NCBI RefSeq assembly: GCF_003311645.1
Contig: NZ_QEST01000129.1
Span: 146,261-210,260, forward strand
Direction of reading: 5' to 3'
Source: Streptomyces sp. PT12
GTDB lineage: Bacteria; Actinomycetota; Actinomycetes; Streptomycetales; Streptomycetaceae
DNA: 64,000 nucleotides
The position numbers were made by a program, and so were the translations under genes. Every line of letters starts with the position of its first letter. Position 1 is the first letter of the stretch. Of the stretch, positions 1-8,480 are shown piece by piece. The notes under the pieces are model-generated. The model did no database searches and had not been told where the DNA came from. It saw nothing but the letters and a program-made list of their open reading frames with translations.

Positions 1-619
1 GCAGGAGCCGTTCCACGCGCTGTACCGGGACGCGGACGGGGTGCCGCAGGGGCTTGTCACCTTCACCACCGACGACAGGTGGGAGGCCGGGCTGCCCGAG
101 GTGACGGCGGCCGTATCGTCGCTGTTCGCCACGACGCCCGCCGCCGAGGCCGCCCTGTGGCGCTTCCTGCTGGCCATCGACTGGGTGGCGGCCGTGGACA
201 GCGGGCGCGCGCCGACCGACTCGCTCCTGACGCTGCTGCTGCCCGACCCCCGCGCCGCGTCTGTCAAGGAGTACGGCGACTTCCTGTGGCTGCGCCCGCT
301 GGATGTGCCGAAGCTGCTGGGCGAGCGGGGCTATGCCGCCGCGGGGCGGCTGGTGCTCGACGTGAAGGATCCCGCGGGCCTGGCCCAGGGTCGTTTCCTG
401 CTCGACGCCTCCCCCGATGGCGCCACCGCGGCCCCGACGGCCGAGGCCGCCGATCTGACGCTGGACGCCGGGGTGTTGGCCCGGCTCTCGCTAGGCGATG
501 AGTCGGCCGTGCGGCTCGTGGCCGGGGGCCTGGTGGACGAGGAAACGCCGGGGGCGGCGGCCCGCGCGGATCTTCTCTTCCGCACGAGCCGCCGCCCTTG
601 GTGCCCCGACATCTTCTGA
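1..619 (+). CDS. GNAT family N-acetyltransferase, Eis-like (5' truncated by window edge)
   Basis: This is the C-terminal part of a gene that begins before the window; the reading frame is open from base 2 to the TGA at 617-619. The visible part resembles the C-terminal half of Eis-type N-acetyltransferases, which acetylate amines, including aminoglycosides in some members. It includes a segment like the Eis sterol-carrier-like domain. The protein ends in PWCPDIF, and in the Eis family the terminal Phe carboxylate is the catalytic base, so the exact C-terminal Phe supports the assignment. The acetyl-CoA binding domain is outside the window, so activity and substrate cannot be judged. A stem-loop follows at 665-692. 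Confidence 0.78.
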   Translation, partial: QEPFHALYRDADGVPQGLVTFTTDDRWEAGLPEVTAAVSSLFATTPAAEAALWRFLLAIDWVAAVDSGRAPTDSLLTLLLPDPRAASVKEYGDFLWLRPLDVPKLLGERGYAAAGRLVLDVKDPAGLAQGRFLLDASPDGATAAPTAEAADLTLDAGVLARLSLGDESAVRLVAGGLVDEETPGAAARADLLFRTSRRPWCPDIF

Positions 620-664
620 TTTTCCGACCGGATTCACGCCGGACCGCTGACCGGAAACCCGCCC

Positions 665-692
665 GGCTCCGAGACCTGAGGTGATCGGAGCC
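665..692 (+). terminator. Stem-loop after the acetyltransferase gene
   Basis: A perfect 8-bp inverted repeat (GGCTCCGA at 665-672, TCGGAGCC at 685-692) with a 12-nt loop lies 45 bp after the acetyltransferase stop. It also sits between convergent genes, downstream of the small membrane protein on the minus strand. There is no clear T-run, which is common in Streptomyces. Confidence 0.45.
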
Positions 693-723
693 AGCGGCGC
701 GTCCGTTCAGGGACAGACGGCTT

Positions 724-909
724 TCAGAGGTTTCCGACCAACAGTGTCACCAACACTGTCGAGCCGACGCAGACGCAGGTGTAGTTGCGTGTGCGCACCC
801 CCGTCCGCAGGATCATCAGGCCGATCAGGCCCGGCAGACCGAACTGAATCTCTACCATCCGTTCCACCGCGATGCCGAAGGCAGCCACGGCGATGGTGGT
901 GACAAGCAT
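724..909 (-). CDS. Small hydrophobic membrane protein of unknown function
   Basis: A 61-residue protein with two hydrophobic stretches (about residues 3-14 and 22-35) and a further hydrophobic C-terminal third (about 46-59), so it is probably membrane-bound. The start at 909 is supported by a strong ribosome binding site, AGGAGGA, a few bases upstream. It is transcribed divergently from the GntR-family regulator at 1065. The shared 155-bp region holds several AGTTG elements, so the regulator may control it. I do not recognise a named family and the function is unknown. Confidence 0.6.
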   Translation of the reverse strand: MLVTTIAVAAFGIAVERMVEIQFGLPGLIGLMILRTGVRTRNYTCVCVGSTVLVTLLVGNL

Positions 910-960
910 GACTCCTCCTCACATCACGTCAAGTACGCCGAACTTCCGAAGAGTTGGCTA

Positions 961-975
961 AGTTGTCCACCAACT
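961..975. promoter_or_regulatory. Candidate GntR operator in the divergent region
   Basis: AGTTG at 961-965 and CAACT at 971-975 form a perfect 5-bp inverted repeat with a 5-nt spacer. Further AGTTG copies lie at 952, 993 and 1046. This arrangement, between a GntR-family gene and a divergent small gene, fits an autoregulatory operator. The sequence TATGGT at 1051-1056 is a plausible -10 element only 8 bp before the GTG at 1065, which would make the regulator mRNA leaderless. Binding is inferred only from position and symmetry. Confidence 0.4.
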
Positions 976-1064
976 ATACGCTTGTTTTCCCCAGTTGGCG
1001 GGCGCTCGGAAACGTCCTCATATGAACGTTCCGGATCTGTCCGAAAGTTGTATGGTGTTGAGCC

Positions 1065-1931
1065 GTGAGTCAGGAGACGGCCCCGGACGGCGACAGCCCG
1101 CAGCACGCCGATGACCTGCTCTCTCCCGACCACCTCGCCGGTGTCCTGCGTGACCGCATACGCTCGGGAGAGCTGCCACGGCACGCCCGGTTGCCCACGC
1201 AGCGCGCTCTGGTCGAGGAGTTCGGCGTGAACCGGACGACGGTCCGGCAGGCGCTGTCCGTCCTGGAGCGCGAGGGCTACATCAGCGCCAGAGGGCGCGG
1301 GGCGCCCGCCGTCGTCAGCTCTCCCGCCGAGGACAGCCCACGCCCCGCGGGCGTCGAGGTGGCCGACCGCATCGCGCTGGCGTTCCAGGCCGACGACATC
1401 TCCATCGACGCTTTCTGCCTCACCACCGAAACGCTCAACGCCGCGCTCGCAGCCCCGTTGATCGCCATCTCCACCGGCGAACTGACGCCCGAGTCCATCT
1501 CCATTCGGGTGATGCTCCCCAATCCGGATGAGCCACTGGCATATCCACGCCTGATTTCCGACCCTTCCGACCGGCGGCCGCTCGCCCGTCTCAGGCAGCT
1601 CACGCGCACCTTCTCCACGTCCCTGCGCCACCAGCTGACATCGCTCGCGGAGATGGGTCTCGTCGCCAAGGTGAGCGTCGAAATCCGCAGCGTTCCGATC
1701 ACACCGGTGCAAAAGGTCTACCTGCTCAACGGCTTCGAGGTGCTGACGGCGTATTACCAGGTCCTTCCCCGCACCGTGGAGTACCAGGAGGAGCAGCTCG
1801 AGATCTACGACGTGCTCGGGCTGAACTCAAAGGTATTCCGCTCCTCCTCCGACACCGCCTTTGTGGAGGAGTCACACCAGTGGTTCGAGTCCCTCTGGTC
1901 AACGCTTGCCCAACCGCTCACACTCGGTTAG
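1065..1931 (+). CDS. GntR family transcriptional regulator
   Basis: A 288-residue regulator with an N-terminal GntR winged helix (about residues 18-80). The helix carries typical features: an LRDRIRSGEL segment, the recognition segment NRTTVRQALSVLEREGY, and a Gly-rich wing. The remaining 200 residues are a mixed helical domain that I cannot assign to FCD or UTRA, so the ligand is unknown. The GTG start at 1065 has no obvious Shine-Dalgarno sequence and lies close to a TATGGT box, suggesting leaderless expression. The TAG stop is directly followed by the HAD gene ATG at 1932, indicating cotranscription and translational coupling with the HAD and APH genes. Confidence 0.82.
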   Translation: MSQETAPDGDSPQHADDLLSPDHLAGVLRDRIRSGELPRHARLPTQRALVEEFGVNRTTVRQALSVLEREGYISARGRGAPAVVSSPAEDSPRPAGVEVADRIALAFQADDISIDAFCLTTETLNAALAAPLIAISTGELTPESISIRVMLPNPDEPLAYPRLISDPSDRRPLARLRQLTRTFSTSLRHQLTSLAEMGLVAKVSVEIRSVPITPVQKVYLLNGFEVLTAYYQVLPRTVEYQEEQLEIYDVLGLNSKVFRSSSDTAFVEESHQWFESLWSTLAQPLTLG

Positions 1932-2639
1932 ATGAGGGAACTCATCAGTGATGCGGAGTGTGTTCTCTTCGACTTCGACGGACCCGTCTGCCGTCTCTTC
2001 GCCGTGCACACCGCGGAATCCATCGCGCAACTGCTGCGCGAGCTTGCCGCCGAGCTGTCGCTCTCGGCGTTGCTCTCGGCCGATTTACGCGCCTCGCCTG
2101 ATCCGCACCGCGTGCTGCGCGGCATCGCGAGTCAACGCCCGGGCCCTGGAGTCGTCGAGCGGTTCGAGGCGGCGCTGACGCGTGAGGAGATCACCGCGGC
2201 CGGAAGCGCGCGGCCCACGCCCTACGCGGCGACGCTGATCGCCGCGCTCTCCACGCGCGGCAGACAGGTGGCCATCGCCACCAACAACTCCCCCCTGGCG
2301 GCCCAGCACTACCTCGACCGCCAGCAGCTCTCCGGGTATGTGGGCGGCCGGGTGCACGGCAGGACGGCGGACATCGCCCTGCTCAAGCCCCACCCCGACT
2401 CCCTGCACCGCGCGCTGGCCTCCGCGCGGACGCGCCCCGAGCGGGCGTTGATGATCGGCGACAGCGTGTCCGACCTGCGGGCCGCCGAGGCGGCGGGCGT
2501 GCCGTTCCTCGGATACGCGGACGACGACGCCGGTGCCCAGGCGCTGCGAGGGGCGGGCGCGCGCCATGTGGTTCGCTCGCTCGAGCAGGTGCTCACCGCG
2601 CTGATCACCCCCACATTCGGTCCAGACGCACCCTTTTGA
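1932..2639 (+). CDS. HAD superfamily hydrolase
   Basis: A 235-residue haloacid dehalogenase-type hydrolase, probably a small-molecule phosphatase of the phosphoglycolate phosphatase-like branch. All four motifs are visible: motif I FDFDGPV with the nucleophile and acid Asp near residues 14-16, motif II ATNNS, motif III Lys in KPHPDSL, and motif IV GDSVSDLRAAEAAG. A helical cap lies between motifs I and II. The gene abuts the GntR gene with zero spacing and is followed after 74 bp by a phosphotransferase. The trio could therefore control the phosphorylation state of one metabolite. The substrate is unknown. Confidence 0.85.
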   Translation: MRELISDAECVLFDFDGPVCRLFAVHTAESIAQLLRELAAELSLSALLSADLRASPDPHRVLRGIASQRPGPGVVERFEAALTREEITAAGSARPTPYAATLIAALSTRGRQVAIATNNSPLAAQHYLDRQQLSGYVGGRVHGRTADIALLKPHPDSLHRALASARTRPERALMIGDSVSDLRAAEAAGVPFLGYADDDAGAQALRGAGARHVVRSLEQVLTALITPTFGPDAPF

Positions 2640-2713
2640 GCCATCGGAATCGGCGCGCCCGCGGCGTACCGTGTCGCTACTCGCAACCAACTCGCCGCCG
2701 GAAGGCCACCACC

Positions 2714-3904
2714 ATGAGCCAGCCGCTGCCCGGGACTTCGCTGCGCGGTCACCACCGCGTCTGGCAAGTGCTGCGCGCGGAGGGCGAATTCGCTTCCCTG
2801 GGGCGGCTCAAGGCCGGTAGGCCGCGCCCCGGGGTGCAGCGTTTCGACCCCCGCTGCTTCCTCCACGAAGAGGACCTGCTCGTCCGTCTCGCGCGGCTCG
2901 GAGTGCCGCGCATCGCCCCCGTGTACCTGCTCGGGCCGGGATCCACGCGCGTCCACGGGTACATCGAGGGCGATCCGCTTTCGGCGCTGCGCCCGCCAGG
3001 CACCGCGCTCACCGACCCGGAGATCGCCCAACTGACAGACCTCTTCGGCACGTTGGCGGGCATCCCACCCGCCGCCGTCGAGGCCGTCCACCGCTGCCCC
3101 ACGGCGCTGAGGCCGCGCACCAGCCGCGACTTCCTGCGCGGCCTGGTGCGCTTCACCCGCCGCCGCGTCTACACGGTGCACCGCCCGGCGCTCGGCGGCC
3201 TCTTCACCGCGCTGCGCGTCGACCCCGTGGTGCTCTCGCCCACGGGGCCGCTGGCCAGGGACGCCACGCTGCTGGCCGACAGGCCGTTCTGCCTGCTCCA
3301 CGGCGACCTACACCGCGACAACCTGATCACGGCCGACGCCGACGGGATGCTGTGGACGATCGACTGGGAGCTCGCGCTGGTCGGCGACCCGCTCTACGAC
3401 CTGGCCACCCACCTCCACCTGATGCGCTATCCACCGGCCCAGGAACACGCCCTGGTCTCGCGCTGGGCGCGGGAGATGGAGGCCCGGCTGCCCGGCGCGG
3501 CGGCCGGGCTCTCGCGTGATCTGCCGCGTTATCTCGCCTACAAGCGCGTGCAGTCGGTGTTCACGGACGTCACGCGGCAGGCCAACGCCGTGCGCGCGTC
3601 GCCGCCCGACGAGCTGGAGGAGCGCATCGCCCACGCCGGCGCGGTCGTCTCGACCGCGCTGCGCCGGGCGGCGCGGACCCTGGGCTTGGCCCCGGTGCCG
3701 GGGCCAAGGGCGGTGGAGGCGGTCTATGCCGCGTTCAACGCCGGGCTCGGCGCGGCTCCTTCGCTGCCGCCCGCCCCGTCGTCGCAGCCGCCTCCCGGCG
3801 CTCAAGCCGCAGCGCCGGCAGTGCCCGCGCAAGCGGCGCCGGGAGCCACCAGGCGCGGCGGCCCATCAGCCGCATGGCGGCGGGAACGATCAGGCAGCGG
3901 ATGA
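2714..3904 (+). CDS. Phosphotransferase (APH family) with long 3' tail overlapping MMPL gene
   Basis: A 396-residue protein of the aminoglycoside phosphotransferase/choline kinase fold. The catalytic loop HGDLHRDN (near residue 197) and the following IDWE metal-binding motif are intact, so it is probably an active kinase of a small hydroxylated or amino substrate. I chose the ATG at 2714, which has GGAAGG upstream; an upstream in-frame start would add 26 unconserved residues. After about residue 345 the protein turns into a Pro/Ala-rich tail of about 50 residues. That tail overlaps the convergent MMPL gene by 170 bp and probably reflects loss of the original stop. True drug resistance is not implied. 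Confidence 0.75.
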   Translation: MSQPLPGTSLRGHHRVWQVLRAEGEFASLGRLKAGRPRPGVQRFDPRCFLHEEDLLVRLARLGVPRIAPVYLLGPGSTRVHGYIEGDPLSALRPPGTALTDPEIAQLTDLFGTLAGIPPAAVEAVHRCPTALRPRTSRDFLRGLVRFTRRRVYTVHRPALGGLFTALRVDPVVLSPTGPLARDATLLADRPFCLLHGDLHRDNLITADADGMLWTIDWELALVGDPLYDLATHLHLMRYPPAQEHALVSRWAREMEARLPGAAAGLSRDLPRYLAYKRVQSVFTDVTRQANAVRASPPDELEERIAHAGAVVSTALRRAARTLGLAPVPGPRAVEAVYAAFNAGLGAAPSLPPAPSSQPPPGAQAAAPAVPAQAAPGATRRGGPSAAWRRERSGSG

Positions 3905-5942
3905 TCACCGCGTCCACGAAGATCGCCACGGCCATGCCGAACCCCATCTGCTGGAGCATCCGGTCGGGGCTCGCGACAAAGGCGCCGAAGACCACGATCA
4001 TGATGGCGCCCGCCGCGGTGATGACCGAGCCGGTGCGCGCGAGGCCCTCCCGCACGGAGTGGGCGGCGTCACCGGTGCGTTCCCACTCCTCGTGGATGCG
4101 GGAGACCAGGAAGATCTCGTAGTCCATCGAGAGCCCGAAGACGATCGCGAAGATCATCACGGGCAGGAACGCCTCGATCGGCCCGCCCTCGACGCCGAAC
4201 GCGCCCTCCTGGAACACCAGGGTCATCGCGCCGAGCGCGGCGCCGATGGAGAGCAGGTTGAGCGCCGCGGCCTTGAGCGGGATCAGCACCGAGCGGAAGA
4301 CGGCCATGAGCAGCAGCAGCGAGAGGCCGACGACGATGGCGAGGAAGAGCGGCAGGCGCTCGGCGACCTTGTCGGCGTAGTCCTCGGTGGCCGCGGTGGC
4401 GCCGCCGACGAGGTAGTCGGCACCCGTCTCTTCGGCGAGCGCGGGCAGGACGTCGCCGCGCAGCGCCGCGACCAGCTCGGACGTGGCCTCGTCCTGCGGC
4501 GCGGATTCGGGGAACGCGAGCACCGTGGCGACCTCGCCGTCCTCGGTGGGGATCGGCGGGGTCGCGGTGGCGACGCCGTCGGTGCCGCCGAGCGCGGCGG
4601 TCGCGGCCTGGCCCGCGGCCAGGGCCCCCGCGTCCCCGCCGTCGACGACCACGACCAGCGGGCCGTTGAACCCCGGCCCGAAGCCCTCGGACAGCAGGTC
4701 GTACGCCTCTCTGCTGGTGGACCCCGCGGGGTCGTTGCCCGCGTCGGCGAAGCCGAGCCGCAGCGAGAGCGCGGGGGCGGCCAGCGCGCCGAGCGCCACG
4801 ACCGCGACCACGAGCGCGGCCAGCGGCCTGCGCTGCACCGCGCCGCCGAGCCGCCGCCAGAACGCGCCTTCAGGCGCCCGGCCCTTCGCGGCGCGTCTGG
4901 CGGCGCGGGCCGTGAACTGGCGGGCGAAGCGCGCCCCGAACACCCCGAGCAGCGCGGGCAGCAGCGTCAGCGACGCGACCATCGTGACCAGGACGGTCAA
5001 CGCCACGGAGAGCGCGAGGCCCTGGAGCGAGCCGAGGCCGAGCGCCACAAGGCCGAGCAGCGCCAGGATCACCGTGCACCCCGCGAAGAACACCGTGCGC
5101 CCCGCCGCGTCCATGGCCCGGGTGGTCGCCTCGGCGGGCGGGGCACCGGCGACCAGCTCCTGGCGGTAGCGGGCGAAGCTCAGCAGCGCGTAGTCGATGC
5201 CGACGCCGAGGCCGACGAGCATCATCGTGTAGGGCGCGTAGTCGGCGATCGTGAAGGCGTGGGAGAGCAGGATGATCAGCCCGATCGTCGAGCCGACCGC
5301 GAACAGCGCGGTGATGATTGGCAGTCCCGCGGCGACGACCGTGCCGAACATGAAGACGAGGATCACCAGTGCGGCCATGATGCCAAGGCCCTCGGCCGCG
5401 CCGCCCTCGCCCTCGGCGAGCACGCGGGCCGCGTCGCCGCCGAGCTCGACGGTGAGCCCGTCGCCCCCCGCCTCGCGCGCGGTGTCGAGGATGCGCTCGG
5501 TGTCCTCGGGCGGCATCCGCTCGGACGGCACGTCGAGCACGACGGTGGCGTAGCCGACGGTGCCGTCGGGGGAGAGCGCGGCGCCGTCCTCGTAAAGGCT
5601 CACCACCCGGGTGACGGCCGGGAGTTGGGCGACGTTCGCCAGCATCGCCGTCACGCGGTCGCGGGTGGCCTGGTCGTGGAGCCCGCCGTCGCGCGCCAGG
5701 ACGATGGCGAGGGTGTCACCCGCGCGGTCGGAGCCGTGCGCTGCCAGCAGGTCGGCGGCCTCCTGCGACTCGGTGCCGGGGATGGCGTAGTCCTCGCGGT
5801 AGTCGTTCCCCGCGGCGGACGCGCCAGCCCAGACGCCGATCAGCACGGCGAGCCAGAGGCCGATGGCGAGCCATCTGCGGCGGTGGGCCCAGCCCGCGAC
5901 GCGCGCGAAGACGCCTCCCGTGGCAGGGGGCTGCGTGGTCAT
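3735..5942 (-). CDS. MMPL family RND transporter
   Basis: A 735-residue membrane transporter of the MMPL branch of the RND superfamily, in the usual size range. It has the family topology: one helix (about residues 20-40), a large extracytoplasmic domain, a block of helices, a second extracytoplasmic domain and a final helix block. Motifs include GVGIDYALLSFARYRQEL and FGLSMDYEIFLVSRIHEEW, whose Asp-Tyr pairs belong to the proton relay. The ATG at 5942 has GGGAG upstream; the frame is open further upstream but that part has no family character. It lies downstream of a kinase-regulator pair in the same orientation and is a likely target. Its last 170 bp overlap the convergent APH gene. The substrate, perhaps a lipid or drug, is unknown. 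Confidence 0.88.
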   Translation of the reverse strand: MTTQPPATGGVFARVAGWAHRRRWLAIGLWLAVLIGVWAGASAAGNDYREDYAIPGTESQEAADLLAAHGSDRAGDTLAIVLARDGGLHDQATRDRVTAMLANVAQLPAVTRVVSLYEDGAALSPDGTVGYATVVLDVPSERMPPEDTERILDTAREAGGDGLTVELGGDAARVLAEGEGGAAEGLGIMAALVILVFMFGTVVAAGLPIITALFAVGSTIGLIILLSHAFTIADYAPYTMMLVGLGVGIDYALLSFARYRQELVAGAPPAEATTRAMDAAGRTVFFAGCTVILALLGLVALGLGSLQGLALSVALTVLVTMVASLTLLPALLGVFGARFARQFTARAARRAAKGRAPEGAFWRRLGGAVQRRPLAALVVAVVALGALAAPALSLRLGFADAGNDPAGSTSREAYDLLSEGFGPGFNGPLVVVVDGGDAGALAAGQAATAALGGTDGVATATPPIPTEDGEVATVLAFPESAPQDEATSELVAALRGDVLPALAEETGADYLVGGATAATEDYADKVAERLPLFLAIVVGLSLLLLMAVFRSVLIPLKAAALNLLSIGAALGAMTLVFQEGAFGVEGGPIEAFLPVMIFAIVFGLSMDYEIFLVSRIHEEWERTGDAAHSVREGLARTGSVITAAGAIMIVVFGAFVASPDRMLQQMGFGMAVAIFVDAVIIRCLIVPAAMRLMGRRAWWLPAPLARALPALRLERREAAATTGRAAAKEPRRARR

Positions 5943-6247
5943 GTCGGTTCTCCCGTCGGGTCGTTGCCGGTGTGGGAGGCGGCACGGGACGCGGGGCCGG
6001 TCGCGGGGGCCGGTCGCGGGGGCCGGTCGCGGGGTGCGGCGAGCGCGCGGGGCAGCGCGGCGTTCGGGCGCGGCGTTCGTTCCGCTTCCACCCCGCAACG
6101 GTGGCCCCGCGGAGGGTCCGCGCACGTCGGCCCGTGGAGGTCACCCGCGCTACCCCAGCGGTTGCGCCCCCGCAGGGGGGCATACGCCCGTGGTCGTCAG
6201 GGCCACCCCTAGGGGGGCGGCGTCCCGACCCCGACCCGCCCTCGGGG
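5943..6247. other. Intergenic region between response regulator and MMPL gene
   Basis: A 305-bp stretch without a convincing gene. It should hold the MMPL promoter. It contains a short tandem repeat at 5999-6034 (two full 13-bp copies of GGTCGCGGGGGCC plus a partial third) and a CCCCTAGGGG palindrome near 6205-6215. I see no clear promoter boxes. Confidence 0.5.
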
Positions 6248-6922
6248 TCAGCTCATCCAGCCGGGGGTGATCATGCCCGTCTCATAGGCCAGGATGACGA
6301 GTTGGGCCCGGTCGCGGACGTCGAGCTTGGTCATGATCCGGCTGACGTGGGTCTTCGCGGTGGCCGGGCTCAGCACCAGCCGCCTGGCGATCTCGTCGTT
6401 GGTCAGGCCCGCGCCCACCAGGCCCATCACCTCGCGCTCACGCTCGGTCAGGGCGGCGAGCCTCCGGGCGGGGTCGGGCTGGCGGGCTCGGCCCGCGAAC
6501 TCGGCGATCAGCCGCCGCGTCACCGCGGGCGCGATCAGCGCGTCGCCGCGCGCGCAGACCCTGATGCCGTGCAGCAGCTCCATGGGCTCGGTGTCCTTGA
6601 CGAGAAACCCGGACGCGCCCGCGCGCAGCGCCCCGTACACGTAGTCGTCCACGTCGAACGTCGTGAGGATGACGACCCTGACCCCGGCAAGGCGCTCGTC
6701 GGCGACGATCCCGCGCGTGGCGGCGAGGCCGTCCTCCTCGGGCATCCTGATGTCCATCAGCACGATGTCGGGGCGCAGTTGGCGCGCGAGCGCGACCGCC
6801 TCGGTGCCGGTGGACGCCTCGCCGACGACCTCGATGTCGTCCTCGTCCTCGAGGATCGAACGGAAGCCCGCCCTGACCAGCTTCTGATCGTCGGCGAGCA
6901 CCACGGAGATGCGGGCGGTCAT
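6248..6922 (-). CDS. Two-component response regulator, NarL/LuxR type
   Basis: A 224-residue regulator. The N-terminal receiver domain (about 1-125) has the acidic pair in LADDQ, the phospho-acceptor Asp in LMDIRMP and the conserved Lys in FLVKDTEP. The C-terminal LuxR helix-turn-helix (about 155-215) reads LTEREREVMGLV followed by TNDEIARRL and TAKTHVSRIM. It pairs with the histidine kinase at 7202-8425 on the same strand. A hairpin in the 279-bp gap suggests at least partly separate transcription. The MMPL exporter downstream is the most likely target. The signal is unknown. Confidence 0.92.
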   Translation of the reverse strand: MTARISVVLADDQKLVRAGFRSILEDEDDIEVVGEASTGTEAVALARQLRPDIVLMDIRMPEEDGLAATRGIVADERLAGVRVVILTTFDVDDYVYGALRAGASGFLVKDTEPMELLHGIRVCARGDALIAPAVTRRLIAEFAGRARQPDPARRLAALTEREREVMGLVGAGLTNDEIARRLVLSPATAKTHVSRIMTKLDVRDRAQLVILAYETGMITPGWMS

Positions 6923-6946
6923 GGCGTTCAGCGTAGCCCTGGGCGG

Positions 6947-7150
6947 GCGGCCTCACCGGCGCGAGGCGTGCGGGGCCCGTTGAGATCGCCGGGCCCCGCC
7001 TGGACTGCTCGAGTCCACGGTGCGGCACGGGCGCTGGCCGCACCACGGCGTCACGCGTTCGGTGAAACGGCGCCAGGAGCGGTCCGCTCGCCCCCGGGTT
7101 CACCGACGGCGCACGTCCAGGGGCGCCGGGGCGGCCTCACCGGCGCGAGG
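6947..7150. repeat. 20-bp direct repeat flanking a 164-bp spacer
   Basis: The 20-bp sequence at 6947-6966 recurs exactly at 7131-7150; both start GCGGCCTCACC. The copies flank the intergenic DNA between the kinase and regulator genes. Exact repeats of this length can come from a duplication or mark the edges of a lost insertion. Confidence 0.6.
6970..6999. terminator. Hairpin between kinase and regulator genes
   Basis: A perfect 10-bp GC-only stem (GCGGGGCCCG at 6970-6979, CGGGCCCCGC at 6990-6999) with a 10-nt loop. A second 6-bp hairpin, TGGACT/AGTCCA, follows at 7001-7017. On the minus strand this could end or attenuate the kinase transcript before the regulator gene. Confidence 0.45.
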
Positions 7151-7201
7151 TCACCGTTCCGCGACGGGGGTGGCGCCGTCCTTCGGGGGCGCGCCCGCAA
7201 C

Positions 7202-8425
7202 CTATTCGGGCGCGGCCGGGGCATCGGGCGCGGCCGGGGCATCGGGCCGCGGGGGCAGGGGGAGGCGGGCGGCGACGCGGAAGCCGGTCGCGGTGGTGCG
7301 CGCGGTCAGCTCGCCGCCCAGCGCCCTGGCGCGCTCCCGCATGCCCGCGATGCCGCTGCCCTCTTGCGCGTCGGCCGCGCCGCGCCCGTCGTCCTCGACG
7401 GTGACCCGCAGCTCGCCCGGCGCGTAGTCCACGGTGATGGCGGCGCCCTCGGCACCGGCGTGGCGCGTGACGTTGGTGAGCGACTCCTGAACGATCCGGT
7501 ACGCCGCGAGCGAGATCTGCGGGGGCACGACGGGCGGGGCGCCGCTCACGTCCACGCGGACGCCGAGCCCGGTGGCGGCGGCCCGGTCGGCCAGCTCGCC
7601 GAGGCGTTCGAGCCCGGCGGGCGCGGGCGCGGTCGGGGCGTTCTCGTCCACGTGGCGCAGCACGCCGAGGGTCGCGCGCAGCTCGCGCAGCGCCTCCTTG
7701 CTCGCGTCGCGGACGAACTCGAGCGCGGCGACCAGCTCCTCGGTCTGGCCAGGGCGCTTGGCGCTGCGGTGCAGGGCGGCGGCGGCCTGGACGTTGATGA
7801 GCGAGATGTTGTGGCCGAGGACGTCGTGCAACTCGCGGGCGAGCCTGAGCCGTTCCTCGGTGGCGGACTGGCGGGCGCGCACGTCGCGCTCGCGCTCGGC
7901 CGAGCGCACGCGCTGTTCGGTCTCGTTCAGATATGCCCGGCGTACGCGCATGGCGTGCCCGAACGCGATCGCGCTGAGGAACCAGCCGCCGATCAGGGCG
8001 ATCGCCATGTTGTCGACCTCGCGCTTGCCGCCGTGGTCGACAAGGACGAACTCGCCGTAGCCGATGGCCAGCATGACCGTCACGAACAGCGTGATGACGG
8101 CGGCCAGTTGACCGGCCCTGGCGACGGTGTAGATGGCGACCATGAAGCAGACGAGCGGCGTCGCGCCGTCGACCTGGGACAGCGGGAAGAACGCCATGGC
8201 GCACACCAGGATCGCCACGGCAACCGGCAGGGGCCACCGCCGCCTGAACGCCAGCGCGCCCCAGCTCGCGACCAGCAGCGCACGGGCGCCGAGCGCCACC
8301 GCCCAGCCGCCGCGCTCGGGCTCGACGAGCAGGGTGCCGATGTCGAAGAGCAGCACGAGCCCCGTCAGCGGAAGCACCGGCTCCCGGCGAACCGCGCGCG
8401 CGAAAGAGGCAAGCGAGGCGAGCAC
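7202..8425 (-). CDS. Sensor histidine kinase, HisKA_3/NarX type
   Basis: A kinase of about 407 residues. Its N-terminal half is a membrane domain of five or six helices without a clear sensor module. It is followed by a HisKA_3 dimerisation segment with the phospho-acceptor His in LARELHDVLGHN, and a C-terminal ATPase domain with N-box AYRIVQESLTN and G-box DDGRGAADAQEGSGIAGM. I chose the GTG at 8425. Upstream in-frame ATGs at 8482 and 8506 would overlap the divergent ankyrin gene start. The C-terminus ends in a short Ala-Pro-Asp repeat. It is the partner of the response regulator at 6248-6922. Confidence 0.88.
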   Translation of the reverse strand: MLASLASFARAVRREPVLPLTGLVLLFDIGTLLVEPERGGWAVALGARALLVASWGALAFRRRWPLPVAVAILVCAMAFFPLSQVDGATPLVCFMVAIYTVARAGQLAAVITLFVTVMLAIGYGEFVLVDHGGKREVDNMAIALIGGWFLSAIAFGHAMRVRRAYLNETEQRVRSAERERDVRARQSATEERLRLARELHDVLGHNISLINVQAAAALHRSAKRPGQTEELVAALEFVRDASKEALRELRATLGVLRHVDENAPTAPAPAGLERLGELADRAAATGLGVRVDVSGAPPVVPPQISLAAYRIVQESLTNVTRHAGAEGAAITVDYAPGELRVTVEDDGRGAADAQEGSGIAGMRERARALGGELTARTTATGFRVAARLPLPPRPDAPAAPDAPAAPE

Positions 8426-8440
8426 GGCGTCCAGAGTACG

Positions 8441-8472
8441 TAGGCTGGTACGACCCAGCGCTACCCAGGAGG
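8441..8472 (+). promoter_or_regulatory. Promoter -10 and RBS of the ankyrin gene
   Basis: TAGGCT at 8441-8446 matches the Streptomyces vegetative -10 pattern, and AGGAGG at 8467-8472 is a strong ribosome binding site 8 bp before the ATG at 8481. No good -35 is obvious. Confidence 0.5.
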
Positions 8473-8480
8473 ACGTCCCC

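Noticed and set aside
3516-6212. Long plus-strand open frame antisense to the MMPL gene
   Set aside because: The translation is Arg/Gly/Asp/Glu-rich and low in hydrophobic residues, as expected from antisense reading of high-GC coding DNA; the opposite strand has the conserved transporter.
5972-8443. Long plus-strand open frame across the kinase and regulator genes
   Set aside because: It is antisense to clear two-component genes and shows no domain or RBS.
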